64,000 bases of DNA, taken from positions 2,046,001-2,110,000 of the forward strand of contig NZ_CP151273.1 of NCBI RefSeq assembly GCF_038237375.1. Reading direction: 5' to 3'. The stretch's first letter is position 1, and each line of letters starts with the position of its first letter. Both the position numbers and the translations under genes were made by a program. The DNA is from Alcaligenes sp. SDU_A2 (GTDB lineage Bacteria; Pseudomonadota; Gammaproteobacteria; Burkholderiales; Burkholderiaceae_B). The notes under the pieces are model-generated. The model had not been told where the DNA came from. It did not search any database and saw only the letters and a program-made list of their open reading frames with translations. Below, one piece after another: positions 1 through 8,429 of this stretch.

Positions 1-19
1 AATGACCGTGACGGTCAGT

Positions 20-454
20 TCAGTCACCGTAGACCTCCTGGGCCCGGCGCGTGAACGAGTCAATAAAACTGTTGGCGACCCGATTGAAAATGGGCCCCAC
101 CACCATTTCCAGCGCCCGGCTGGAAAACTCGTAATCCATGGTAAAGACCACTTTACAGCCGTCCGTGCCCAAGGCCGTGAACTGCCAGTCTCCGGTCAGG
201 GCGGAAAAAGGTCCGTCGACCAAACGCAGGACAATATGCTTGGGATAGTCGTGTTCGTTACGGGTGGTGAAGGTCTGACGTATGCCGGCAATGCTGATGG
301 TGACCGAGGCCTGCATGCCGTGTTCGCTGCGCTGCTGGACGCTGGCCCCGCCGCACCAGGGCATGAACTCGGGGTACTTTTCCACATCGGCCACCAGATC
401 GAACATCTGCTCGCAGCTGTAAGGAACAAGGACGGATCGTTTAACTGTATGCAT
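20..454 (-). CDS. ratA: RatA-family START/SRPBCC domain protein
   Basis: Small cytosolic protein of 144 residues, the full usual length, made of one START/polyketide-cyclase-like fold. It opens with the family pattern VKRSVLVPYSCEQMFDLVAD, followed by the conserved YPEFMPWC stretch near residue 27. Relatives are the E. coli RatA (YfjG) protein, reported to hinder 70S assembly, and the mitochondrial Coq10 ubiquinone-binding proteins. The gene is divergent from smpB with 59 bases between the start codons, a pairing common in proteobacteria. Family membership is clear from sequence; whether it acts as a toxin or as a quinone/lipid chaperone cannot be told here. Confidence 0.9.
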   Translation of the reverse strand: MHTVKRSVLVPYSCEQMFDLVADVEKYPEFMPWCGGASVQQRSEHGMQASVTISIAGIRQTFTTRNEHDYPKHIVLRLVDGPFSALTGDWQFTALGTDGCKVVFTMDYEFSSRALEMVVGPIFNRVANSFIDSFTRRAQEVYGD

Positions 455-513
455 CAGGTCAGGTTAATAGATAGAATGTTCTGATTTTACAATCTAAGGC
501 TGGCAATTGATTC

Positions 514-978
514 ATGAGCATTGTTGATAACCGCAAGGCAACCCACGAATACTTCATCGAAGAGCGCTTCGAGGCCGGGCTGGTACTGGAAGGCTGGGAA
601 GTCAAGGCGATCCGGGCCGGCCATGTGCAGCTCAAAGAAAGCTATGTCATTGTGCGCGACGGCGAACTATACGTACTGGGCATGCACGTCAGCGCCTTGC
701 CGACCGCCTCCACCCATATCCGCCCGGACGCCACGCGCACGCGCAAACTGCTGCTCAGGGCCGAGGAGATCCGCAAGCTGATCGGTAAAGTCGAGCAGCG
801 CGGCTATACCCTGGTTCCTCTGAACCTGCATTACAAAAAGGGCCGCATCAAACTGGACTTCGGCCTGGGCCGGGGAAAGAAGCTGCACGACAAGCGCGAC
901 GTCTCCCGCGACAAAGACTGGAAGCGCGAACAGGAACGCCTGATGAAGCACGACACCCGCCGCAAGGCCCACGAATAA
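514..978 (+). CDS. smpB: SsrA-binding protein SmpB
   Basis: SmpB binds tmRNA and brings it to stalled ribosomes for trans-translation. The 154 residues match the family length. Visible hallmarks are the N-terminal [20 protein letters not shown] segment, the [12 protein letters not shown] motif that is almost invariant in the family, and a basic C-terminal tail rich in Lys, Arg and Asp (about residues 125-154) that in known structures mimics mRNA in the decoding centre. No tmRNA gene is seen next to it. The gene is followed at once by a palindromic terminator shared with the convergent NADH dehydrogenase gene. Confidence 0.97.
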   Translation: MSIVDNRKATHEYFIEERFEAGLVLEGWEVKAIRAGHVQLKESYVIVRDGELYVLGMHVSALPTASTHIRPDATRTRKLLLRAEEIRKLIGKVEQRGYTLVPLNLHYKKGRIKLDFGLGRGKKLHDKRDVSRDKDWKREQERLMKHDTRRKAHE

Positions 979-1008
979 AACGGGCCGATCGGCCCGTTGT
1001 ATCTTTTG
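979..1008. terminator. Palindromic terminator between smpB and ndh
   Basis: A perfect 20-base inverted repeat (AACGGGCCGATCGGCCCGTT, 979-998) starts directly after the smpB stop codon and is followed by a short T-rich stretch (GTATCTTTTG). Because the neighbouring genes converge on it, it can serve both strands. It ends 13 bases before the ndh stop codon. Confidence 0.75.
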
Positions 1009-1011
1009 TAA

Positions 1012-2325
1012 TTAGTGTAATTTAACACGAGGTGCGGCCCGCTTGCTGAGCAAACGCCCCAGCGCCAGTGTGCCGGTGCGCAGCACGCCCAGCACCGCCA
1101 TGTAGTGCATCAGGTGCAGGCTCATGTACATGATGCGCGCAAGCAGGCCCTCGACAAACCAGCTTTTGCCCGACAGCACGCCCATCAGGCTGCCCACGCC
1201 ACGGCTGTGCCCAACTGACACCAGCGAGCCGTAGTCCTTGAACACAAACGGCGTATCGTCCAGCTCCTGACCCTGAATCAGCGCCCCCAGGCGCTTGCGC
1301 AGGTAATTGGCCTGTTGATGTGCCACCTGCGCGCGGGCGGGCAAGAAACCGCCTGTTTCATCTCCCCACGGCACTTGCGCGCAATCGCCCAGAACCAAAA
1401 TATGCGGATCAGGCGTGCGCAGACAGCGGTCAGCCACCAACTGATTGATGCGGTTGACGGGCAGGCCCAACTGTGCCAGAAAGGCCGGCGCTTCGATTCC
1501 TGCCGCCCACACGCACAGATCGCTGGGAAACTGCGTCCCGTTGGCGTCTTCGATATGATCGGACTCGATGCGACTAACCCGCACCGAGGTGCGCACCGTG
1601 ACGCCGCGTTGCTCAAGCAAGTGCTGTGCCGTGGCCGACAATTTGGGCGGCAAGGCCGACAAAATACGTTCTGCCCCTTCCAATAAGGTAATGCGCACTT
1701 CCCGTTCGGCCTCGTTGGCCGGAATGCCATAAAAGCTTAGGTCGGCGCTGGCTTCCAGCAGCTCAGCCGCCAGCTCCACGCCGGTTGCCCCGCCCCCCAC
1801 AATGTTGATGTACAGGGCCGAGCCTTGTTCGCGGTCGCCGCGCCGGCTGGCGCTGATCAATTGATTTAACAATTTCAGGCGAAAACGCTCGGCCTGATGC
1901 GTGGAATCCAACGCAATCGCATGCTCGCGAGCCCCCTGCGTATTGAAAAAATTGGATTTGCTGCCCACTGCCATGACCAGCATATCGTAGGACAGTTCGC
2001 GAGCCGGAAAGACCTCCTCCTGATCCTCGCCCAGAACCGGGGCCAGGAACACACGACGCGCCTGCCTGTCTATGCCCAGCATTTCTCCCAGCACAAACGT
2101 AAAACCGCAATCGCGCGCCAGCATGAAGTACGACAAACCCTCGCGGTGGATGTCCAGCGTGCCGGCCGCCACTTCGTGCAAAGAAGGCTTCCAGATATGG
2201 TCGGTATCCTTATCCACCAGAAAGACGTGTTTTCGGCCAAACTGGCGTCCCAGCTTGGCGGCCAACTCCAATCCGCCTGCGCCGCCGCCTACGATAAGGA
2301 CTTGAAAAGGCTGTGTACTGACCAT
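1012..2325 (-). CDS. ndh: Type II NADH:quinone dehydrogenase (NDH-2)
   Basis: Single-subunit, non-proton-pumping flavoprotein that passes electrons from NADH to quinone at the inner membrane. Two Rossmann dinucleotide motifs are visible: VLIVGGGAGGLELAAKLG at the N-terminus (FAD) and NIVGGGATGVELAAEL near the middle (NADH). The C-terminal ~40 residues are amphipathic and basic, as expected for membrane attachment. The start at 2325 is chosen because AGGAG lies 6 bases upstream and the FAD motif then begins at about residue 8; a further in-frame ATG 50 codons upstream adds sequence unlike the family. The length of 437 residues is typical. It is divergent from a TetR gene that may control it (inference). 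Confidence 0.9.
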   Translation of the reverse strand: MVSTQPFQVLIVGGGAGGLELAAKLGRQFGRKHVFLVDKDTDHIWKPSLHEVAAGTLDIHREGLSYFMLARDCGFTFVLGEMLGIDRQARRVFLAPVLGEDQEEVFPARELSYDMLVMAVGSKSNFFNTQGAREHAIALDSTHQAERFRLKLLNQLISASRRGDREQGSALYINIVGGGATGVELAAELLEASADLSFYGIPANEAEREVRITLLEGAERILSALPPKLSATAQHLLEQRGVTVRTSVRVSRIESDHIEDANGTQFPSDLCVWAAGIEAPAFLAQLGLPVNRINQLVADRCLRTPDPHILVLGDCAQVPWGDETGGFLPARAQVAHQQANYLRKRLGALIQGQELDDTPFVFKDYGSLVSVGHSRGVGSLMGVLSGKSWFVEGLLARIMYMSLHLMHYMAVLGVLRTGTLALGRLLSKRAAPRVKLH

Positions 2326-2659
2326 GTAGAACTCCTGTGCTGATTCAAGATAGACACTAGCAGAATCCGGATCTATTGCTTTAAGCCAAAAGAGATAATA
2401 ACTATAAAAGTTCCTTATCGCTTTATCGGTTGCCCCGCGAAAAAGGAAAGGGAATGGACATATCGCCTGGCGCACGTCAGATGGCTTTCATCAGGCATGC
2501 ATATATTGCAAAAAATCAAAAAAAGACGCCTTTGCCACCCACACCGCCTGCCCTAGCCCTATACTCTGGCCCACCCTAATCGAGCGCACGCTGCTGCCGC
2601 GCCCTGTCCATACGGTATGGTTTATACTGTGCTGACTTAACCCTTATCTTTTACCAACC
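2326..2659. promoter_or_regulatory. Divergent ndh/tetR control region
   Basis: This 334-base gap holds no convincing gene. Toward tetR there is a perfect 13-base palindrome (CCATACGGTATGG, 2608-2620) directly before a good -10 hexamer (TATACT, 2623-2628), which suits binding by the adjacent TetR protein to its own promoter. Toward ndh the sequence is AT-rich (2385-2425) with a repeated GATAA(A/G)-type word, but no promoter can be called with confidence. Confidence 0.5.
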
Positions 2660-3298
2660 ATGCATGACGATGTCCCCCGCAAGTCGCAACGCGCCACCCG
2701 CAAGGGACGCGAACGACGCGACAAGATCCTGGAAGTCGCCTCCGAGGTCTTTCGTGAGCACGGCTTCGAGGCCACATCCATGTCGCAGATCGCCGCCTTG
2801 GCGGGTGGCTCCAAGGGCACGCTCTACAATTACTTTCCGTCCAAGGAAGATCTGCTGCTGGCCACTTTGGTCAAAGGCGCGCAGGAGTTTGCCGAAGAAG
2901 TACTGATCGAGCTGGATGAAAACAGCGACACACGAACCGAACTAGGCCGTTTCCTGCCGCCCATGCTGCGCAAGCTGTACTCCAAGGAAACAGCGCAACT
3001 GTTGCGCGTTGTGGTTTCGGTCGGCGGCCATAGCGATATTGGGCGACGCTTCTTCAATATGCTGGACGATCAGATCTGGGACAGCGTTACGCGTTTTTTG
3101 GCCGGTCAGGTCGAGCGCGGCATGCTGCGCTCGCTGGACCCTAAACTGATGTCCGATCACCTGCATTGCCTGTGCGATGGGGAAATCATTACCTTGTTGA
3201 TGGGTGCCATGGACCCTTGGGACGAAGAGCGCGTCCAGCGCGAAACCAAATACATCATCGACATGTTCCTGCGCGTCTACCAGATCGACCGCAGCTAA
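2660..3298 (+). CDS. TetR/AcrR family transcriptional regulator
   Basis: One-component repressor-type regulator of 212 residues. The N-terminal helix-turn-helix is unmistakable: EVFREHGFEATSMSQIAALA followed by GGSKGTLYNYFPSKEDLL (about residues 30-68). The C-terminal two thirds is a helical ligand-binding/dimer domain without a recognisable ligand signature. A basic leader of about 20 residues (KSQRATRKGRERRDK) precedes the HTH. There is no clear Shine-Dalgarno before the ATG. The likely operator is the palindrome at 2608-2620. Likely targets are itself and the divergent NADH dehydrogenase, but this rests only on position. Confidence 0.88.
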   Translation: MHDDVPRKSQRATRKGRERRDKILEVASEVFREHGFEATSMSQIAALAGGSKGTLYNYFPSKEDLLLATLVKGAQEFAEEVLIELDENSDTRTELGRFLPPMLRKLYSKETAQLLRVVVSVGGHSDIGRRFFNMLDDQIWDSVTRFLAGQVERGMLRSLDPKLMSDHLHCLCDGEIITLLMGAMDPWDEERVQRETKYIIDMFLRVYQIDRS

Positions 3299-3352
3299 AA
3301 CACAGCGGCCACAGCACGCCAAGAATCCCCTGTATTTAGCGAAGAACCCAAT

Positions 3353-3382
3353 AAAAAACCCGCCAGCAAAGGCGGGTTTTTT
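3353..3382. terminator. Bidirectional rho-independent terminator (tetR / ppsA)
   Basis: A textbook symmetric terminator: six A, a CCCGCC/GGCGGG stem with a six-base loop (AGCAAA), then six T. It lies between the stop codons of the convergent tetR and ppsA genes, so it can end transcripts on both strands. Confidence 0.9.
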
Positions 3383-3458
3383 GTGTCGCATCCGACCTGA
3401 AAGCACCGGAGCAAAACTTTCCCGGCCGGAACAAGCCAAGCCGGGATTTAAGCCGACA

Positions 3459-5825
3459 TCAGGCGGTAGCCAGACGCTGCCAGGTATCCACAACGGTGTC
3501 CGGGTTGAGCGACAGGGACAGGATGCCTTCGTCGCGCAGCCACTGGGCCAGATCGGCGTGGTCGCTGGGGCCTTGGCCGCAGATACCCACGTACTTGTTC
3601 TGTGCCAGGCAGGCCTTGATGGCGCGGCTGAGCATGAACTTGACGGCTTCGTCGCGTTCATCAAAGTCGGCAGCCAGCAACTCCATGCCCGAGTCGCGGT
3701 CCAGGCCCAGAGTCAACTGGGTCATGTCGTTCGAACCGATCGAGAAGCCGTCGAAATGCTGCAGGAACTGGTCGGCCAGAATGGCGTTGGACGGTACTTC
3801 GCACATCATGATCAGGCGCAGGCCGTTTTCGCCGCGTGCCAGGCCGTGCTTGGCCAGCAAGCCGACCACGCGCTCTGCCTGACCCAAGGTGCGCACGAAA
3901 GGCACCATGATTTCCACGTTGGTCAGACCCATTTCGTCACGTACTTTCTTGAGAGCCTCGCATTCCATCTTGAAGCACTCTTCGAAGTCGTCCGACAGGT
4001 AGCGCGCAGCGCCTCGGAAGCCCAGCATTGGGTTCTCTTCTTCAGGCTCGTAACGCGAACCACCCACCAGCTTGCGATATTCGTTGGACTTGAAGTCCGA
4101 CAGACGCACGATGACCGGCTTGGGGTAGAAAGCGGCCGCCAACGTGGCCACGCCTTCGGCCAGCTTTTCCACGAAGAAAGCACGTGGGCTGGCGTAGCCG
4201 CGCGCTGCCGATTCCACGGCTTTTTTCAGGTCGCTGTCCACATTGGGATAGTCCAGCACGGCCTTGGGGTGAACGGCGATATTGTTGTTGATGATGAACT
4301 CCAGACGCGCCAAGCCGATACCGGCGTTGGGGATCTGGCAGAAGTCGAACGCCAGTTGCGGGTTGCCCACGTTCATCATGATCTTCAGGCCGATCTCGGG
4401 CATCTGGCCCCAGCTGACCTCTTCGATCTCGGTATCGAGCAGACCGTCGTAAATGCGGCCTTCGTCGCCCTCGGCGCAGGAAACCGTGACTTCCTGGCCT
4501 TCCTTGAGCACGTCGGTCGCGTTATTGCAACCCACGACAGCAGGAATGCCCAGTTCGCGGGCAATAATGGCAGCGTGGCACGTGCGGCCGCCACGGTTGG
4601 TGACGATGGCCGAGGCCAACTTCATGATGGGCTCCCAGTTGGGGTCCGTCATGTCAGTCACCAGCACGTCGCCGGGTTTGACCTGATCCATTTCGGAGGC
4701 ATCGGCCACGATGCGCACCTTGCCCGAGCCGATCTTCTGACCAATGGCGCGGCCCGTGACCAAAACGTCGCCGGTGGCTTTCAGGCGGTAGCGCTCCTGC
4801 ACATCGCTGCTGGCCTGCTGGGACTTCACGGTTTCGGGACGGGCTTGCAGAATGTAGATCTTGCCGTCGATGCCGTCGCGGCCCCACTCGATGTCCATGG
4901 GACGCTGGTAGTGCTTTTCGATGATGGTGGCGTAGCGGGCCAGTTCGATGACTTCTTCGTCGTTCAGCGAATAGCGGTTGCGCTCGGACACGGGCACATC
5001 CACGGTGCGCACGGCATGGCCGGTGCTGCGGCTGTCGTCAAACTCCATCTTGATCAGCTTGGAGCCGATGCGGCGGCTGATGATGGGGTAGTGGCCCGAG
5101 GCCAGCGTTGGCTTGTAAACGTAGAACTCGTCCGGGTTGACGGCACCCTGCACCACGGTTTCGCCCAGACCGTAGGACGAAGTGATAAAGACCACATCCT
5201 TGAAGCCTGATTCGGTGTCCAGCGTGAACATCACGCCGGCGCTGCCCTTGTCCGAACGCACCATGCGCTGGATACCAGCCGACAGCGCCACTTCGGCGTG
5301 GGCATAGCCTTTGTGCACGCGGTACGAGATGGCGCGGTCGTTGTACAGCGAGGCGAACACGTGGTGGATTTTTTCCAGCACTTCGTCGATGCCCACCACG
5401 TTCAGGTAGGTTTCCTGCTGACCGGCGAACGACGCGTCCGGCAAGTCTTCGGCTGTGGCCGAGGAACGCACGGCAAACGAACCCTTGCCGTCGGCGTCCA
5501 GCTGGGCGAAGGATTCGCGCACGGCTTTTTCGAATTCGGCAGGAAAGGGAGTATCGATGATCCACTGGCGGATCTGCGCACCGGCGGCAGCCAGTTCGCG
5601 CACATCGTCGGCATCCAGAGTGCTCAGGCGTTCGGCAATCCGCTGATCCAGGCCATTGCTCTTGAGAAACAGACGGAAGGCGTCGGCCGTGGTGGCAAAG
5701 CCACCGGGAACGCGCACGCCCACATCGGCAAGCTGGCTGATCATTTCACCCAGCGAGGCGTTTTTGCCGCCCACCGAATCGACGTCCGTCATGCGGAGCT
5801 TGTCGAATGCAATTACGTAAGACAT
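3459..5825 (-). CDS. ppsA: Phosphoenolpyruvate synthase
   Basis: Converts pyruvate, ATP and water to PEP, AMP and phosphate in gluconeogenesis. The 788 residues match the family. The ATP-binding domain opens with [11 protein letters not shown] near residue 19. The central phosphohistidine swivel domain carries [19 protein letters not shown] (about residues 409-427) with the phosphorylated His; the C-terminal PEP/pyruvate TIM barrel carries the conserved [19 protein letters not shown] and the ICGQGPSD segment. The start at 5825 is supported by AAGG 9 bases upstream. Expression may be governed by the hairpin plus T-tract in its leader (5841-5909), and activity by the divergently encoded PpsR. 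Confidence 0.97.
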   Translation of the reverse strand: MSYVIAFDKLRMTDVDSVGGKNASLGEMISQLADVGVRVPGGFATTADAFRLFLKSNGLDQRIAERLSTLDADDVRELAAAGAQIRQWIIDTPFPAEFEKAVRESFAQLDADGKGSFAVRSSATAEDLPDASFAGQQETYLNVVGIDEVLEKIHHVFASLYNDRAISYRVHKGYAHAEVALSAGIQRMVRSDKGSAGVMFTLDTESGFKDVVFITSSYGLGETVVQGAVNPDEFYVYKPTLASGHYPIISRRIGSKLIKMEFDDSRSTGHAVRTVDVPVSERNRYSLNDEEVIELARYATIIEKHYQRPMDIEWGRDGIDGKIYILQARPETVKSQQASSDVQERYRLKATGDVLVTGRAIGQKIGSGKVRIVADASEMDQVKPGDVLVTDMTDPNWEPIMKLASAIVTNRGGRTCHAAIIARELGIPAVVGCNNATDVLKEGQEVTVSCAEGDEGRIYDGLLDTEIEEVSWGQMPEIGLKIMMNVGNPQLAFDFCQIPNAGIGLARLEFIINNNIAVHPKAVLDYPNVDSDLKKAVESAARGYASPRAFFVEKLAEGVATLAAAFYPKPVIVRLSDFKSNEYRKLVGGSRYEPEEENPMLGFRGAARYLSDDFEECFKMECEALKKVRDEMGLTNVEIMVPFVRTLGQAERVVGLLAKHGLARGENGLRLIMMCEVPSNAILADQFLQHFDGFSIGSNDMTQLTLGLDRDSGMELLAADFDERDEAVKFMLSRAIKACLAQNKYVGICGQGPSDHADLAQWLRDEGILSLSLNPDTVVDTWQRLATA

Positions 5826-5840
5826 AAGTCACCTTAATAG

Positions 5841-5909
5841 AAAAAAAAGCGTGTTTGCTCAAGGCATGCGCGCGTGTGCGCCTGTCTGTTGTGCATGCCT
5901 TGGGCAAAC
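5841..5909 (-). terminator. Long hairpin with T8 tract in the ppsA leader (candidate attenuator)
   Basis: On the minus strand, arms at 5909-5893 and 5869-5853 pair over 17 positions (16 Watson-Crick pairs and one G:U) around a 23-base loop, and four bases later come eight T (5848-5841). The run ends 15 bases before the ppsA ATG, just ahead of its ribosome site. The geometry is that of an intrinsic terminator placed inside a leader. No transcript start is known, so the hairpin could alternatively sit upstream of the promoter; the TACAAT-like hexamer on the minus strand near 5965 would place it downstream. Confidence 0.6.
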
Positions 5910-5997
5910 CAGCCTTTTGATCATCGCCCCGCCTGGACGGTTAAATGGTAATCTTGCAAATTGTACCGTTTCCCGAGCATTGTGCACGACTTATTCC

Positions 5998-6831
5998 ATG
6001 TCATCCTCTCCTATCGAGCGCACCGTCTTCGTCGTCTCCGACAGCACGGGCATCACCGCTGAAACCTTCAGCCACTCCGTCCTCTCGCAATTCGCCCAGT
6101 TCGAGTTCCAGGCCATCCGCATCCCTTTTATCGATACCATCGAAAAAGCCCAGTCCGTGGCCGAACGCATCAACCACTGCGCTCAGGAGCAAGGCCAGCA
6201 GCCACTGGTGTTCAGCACACTGGTCGACCCCAAGATGGCGCACATCATCGGTGCCTCCAATTGCACGTTCCTGGATCTGTTTGGTGCCTTTGTGCGTCAT
6301 ATCGAGCGTGCCTTGGGCGTTAAATCCAGCCGCTCGGTGGGCCGTTCGCATTCGGGCGGAATGTCGAAACGATACAACAATCGCATCGAGGCCATTAACT
6401 TCAGCCTGGCCCACGACGACGGTCAGTACGTCAACGGGCTGGAGCAGGCCGACGTCATCCTGGTCGGCGTGTCGCGCTGCGGCAAAACCCCCACCAGCCT
6501 GTATCTGGCCATGCAATACGCCGTCAAGGCCGCCAACTACCCCCTGATTCCCGAGGACTTCCAGCGCGGCACCCTGCCCGCCACGCTGGCCCCCTACCGC
6601 AAAAAGATCTTTGGCCTGTCCATCCATCCGGATCGTTTGGCTGAAGTGCGCAACGAACGCCGCCCGGACAGCAAATACGCCTCCATCGAGCAATGCCGCA
6701 TGGAAGTGGCCGAAGCCGAACGCCTGATGCGTATGGAGGGAATCACCTGGCTCTCCACCACCACCAAGTCCATCGAGGAGATTTCCACCAAGATCCTGGA
6801 CGACGTGGGCCTGGACCGCCGCACCTACTAA
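5998..6831 (+). CDS. ppsR: PEP synthase regulatory protein (pyruvate, water dikinase kinase/phosphotransferase)
   Basis: Bifunctional DUF299 protein that inactivates PEP synthase by ADP-dependent phosphorylation and reactivates it by phosphate-dependent removal. The start at 5998 gives 277 residues beginning SSSPIERTVFVVSDSTGITAE, which is where the family begins; 49 in-frame codons upstream are unlike it and run through the ppsA leader hairpin. A P-loop-like motif, GVSRCGKTPTSLYLA, lies near residues 158-172. No strong ribosome site precedes the ATG. Its divergent position beside ppsA directly supports the substrate assignment. Confidence 0.95.
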   Translation: MSSSPIERTVFVVSDSTGITAETFSHSVLSQFAQFEFQAIRIPFIDTIEKAQSVAERINHCAQEQGQQPLVFSTLVDPKMAHIIGASNCTFLDLFGAFVRHIERALGVKSSRSVGRSHSGGMSKRYNNRIEAINFSLAHDDGQYVNGLEQADVILVGVSRCGKTPTSLYLAMQYAVKAANYPLIPEDFQRGTLPATLAPYRKKIFGLSIHPDRLAEVRNERRPDSKYASIEQCRMEVAEAERLMRMEGITWLSTTTKSIEEISTKILDDVGLDRRTY

Positions 6832-6905
6832 GCCTGTCGGGGCAAAGCGGCGTTTGACGGGCTTTTCCCCACAGCCCCGGTGACTGCTTGATTGGGCGGT
6901 GGTCT

Positions 6906-8192
6906 TTAAAAACGATCGCTGGCGGCATGGGCCGCCATCGCGCCATATTCATAGAGTGCCTCACGCGCAGACTTGAGTGGTGCCCGTGCAGGCTCGGTCA
7001 GCGGCAAGGGCATGTCCGCCATATCGATCTGCCCCAGAATCAAACGCGCCAATTCCCGGCCTAGCACCGTGCCAGGTGCGATGCCCCGGCCGTTGTAGCC
7101 GCTGATGCTGACGGTATGGCGCGCCAACTGATGCAGTCTGGGCAAGGCATCGGAAGTCATACCGATGTGCCCGTACCACTCGTAGTCAAACTCCACACGG
7201 CCCAATTCGGGAAACAATCGGGATAGCGCCCTGCGGCCCCAGTTTTCGTGGATGCGCGTGCCCACGCCGCGCAATGCGCCGACGCTGCCAAAGATCAGCC
7301 GTCCGTCCTGATCCAGACGAAACGAGGACAACATCTTTCGGGTGTCCCAGGCTCCTTCGCCCTTGGGCAGAATATGAGCGTACTGGCGCTTATCCAAGGG
7401 ACGGGTGGCCATATTGAAATAAGGCAGACGAATCTGTTGCCGCTGCAACTCGGGCCAGATATCCTGGGTATAGGCATCAGTGGCGACAAGCACCCAGCTT
7501 GTGTCGATCTTGCCCTGATCCGTCCACACCTGCCAATGCGTGCCCCCATCGTTGACAGCTCTGACGCGGCTATGGGTGTAGAGCCGCGCCCCCGCTCGCA
7601 CGGCGGCCTGGGCCAGCCCCCGCACATACGCCAAGGGCTGTATCGTTCCGGCGCGATGATCAAGCAGGCTGCCCCTGTACGCCGCCGTTCCCAGCGCCCG
7701 AGCAGTGGCATCGGCGTCCAGCAGCTCGACGGGCGCACCCAGCTGTTTCCATTGCTGCCAACGCGCCCGGATCTCGCGAAAGCCGGCGGCGCCAACCGCG
7801 CAATGCAGCGTACCATTGCGCACCGCCTGACACTGCATGTCGTGCCGCTGCACCAATTGATACACAAGATCGGGGGCATGATCCAATATTCGCAACAGAC
7901 GCGGCCCATACACCGGCCCCAGCAAAAAAGGCAAGGACTCGGGCATAAGCCACAAGCCCGCATTCACCAGACCGACATTGCGCCCCGAGGCACCAAAGCC
8001 CAATTCCTGCGCTTCCAGTACGGCCACCCTGGCCCCGCCCTGGCTCAGGTGCAAGGCCGCCGACAGGCCCGTAAAGCCCCCACCGATCACCAGAACATCG
8101 ACCGCGGGCTCCCCTACACCCAGATAAGACGTGTCCGGCCCCGGCGGAGCGCTGTCTGCCCATAATCCGTGGCTGCGAGGGTCCTGGTTCAT
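6906..8192 (-). CDS. amaA: FAD-dependent oxidoreductase, DAO family (probable L-pipecolate oxidase)
   Basis: Flavin oxidase of the D-amino-acid oxidase/glycine oxidase fold. The N-terminal dinucleotide motif is VLVIGGGFTGLSAALHL (about residues 30-46), followed by GFGASGRNVGLVNAGLW, typical of this family. The start at 8192 has AGGAG 6 bases upstream and gives 428 residues; an upstream ATG would add 33 atypical residues. The divergent neighbour is an ALDH7-class dehydrogenase, the pairing of the AmaA/AmaB pipecolate oxidase and piperideine-6-carboxylate dehydrogenase system described in Pseudomonas. That context, not a substrate motif, is the basis for the name; another cyclic or N-methyl amino acid is possible. 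Confidence 0.7.
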   Translation of the reverse strand: MNQDPRSHGLWADSAPPGPDTSYLGVGEPAVDVLVIGGGFTGLSAALHLSQGGARVAVLEAQELGFGASGRNVGLVNAGLWLMPESLPFLLGPVYGPRLLRILDHAPDLVYQLVQRHDMQCQAVRNGTLHCAVGAAGFREIRARWQQWKQLGAPVELLDADATARALGTAAYRGSLLDHRAGTIQPLAYVRGLAQAAVRAGARLYTHSRVRAVNDGGTHWQVWTDQGKIDTSWVLVATDAYTQDIWPELQRQQIRLPYFNMATRPLDKRQYAHILPKGEGAWDTRKMLSSFRLDQDGRLIFGSVGALRGVGTRIHENWGRRALSRLFPELGRVEFDYEWYGHIGMTSDALPRLHQLARHTVSISGYNGRGIAPGTVLGRELARLILGQIDMADMPLPLTEPARAPLKSAREALYEYGAMAAHAASDRF

Positions 8193-8273
8193 GGCCGCTC
8201 CTTCCATGCCCAGCCAGATGGGCCGATGCCCACAGTGTAGCGCCAGACAGCTGGCCTGCACGCCACGGCAAAC

Positions 8274-8295
8274 GCCTGTGCGCTTATGCACAGGC
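8274..8295. promoter_or_regulatory. Inverted repeat in the amaA-amaB divergent region
   Basis: Perfect 8-base arms (GCCTGTGC and GCACAGGC) around a 6-base spacer, in the 237-base divergent gap. It lacks a T-tract, so an operator or overlapping promoter element is more likely than a terminator. No dedicated regulator gene is adjacent. Confidence 0.35.
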
Positions 8296-8429
8296 TAGGG
8301 TTTTCGATAGGCCCTTTTGAGCTTAGCGATGAAATAATTTACCGGATCAGGCACATGCCGTGAGCAGGCAGCCGCACGCTGCCCTCGCGCATCGGCCCAG
8401 CCTGTCTCGCTGATAGCCAGGAGCCCGTC

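Noticed and set aside
455-513. tmRNA gene near smpB
   Set aside because: The spacer is only 59 bases and no tRNA-like ends are visible on either side of smpB.
3204-5210. Open frame of about 670 codons opposite ppsA
   Set aside because: Begins inside tetR, runs through the terminator and lies antisense to ppsA; not a plausible gene.
8274-8295. Inverted repeat between amaA and amaB as a terminator
   Set aside because: It lies in a divergent promoter region and has no T-run on either strand, so it is listed as a possible regulatory site instead.
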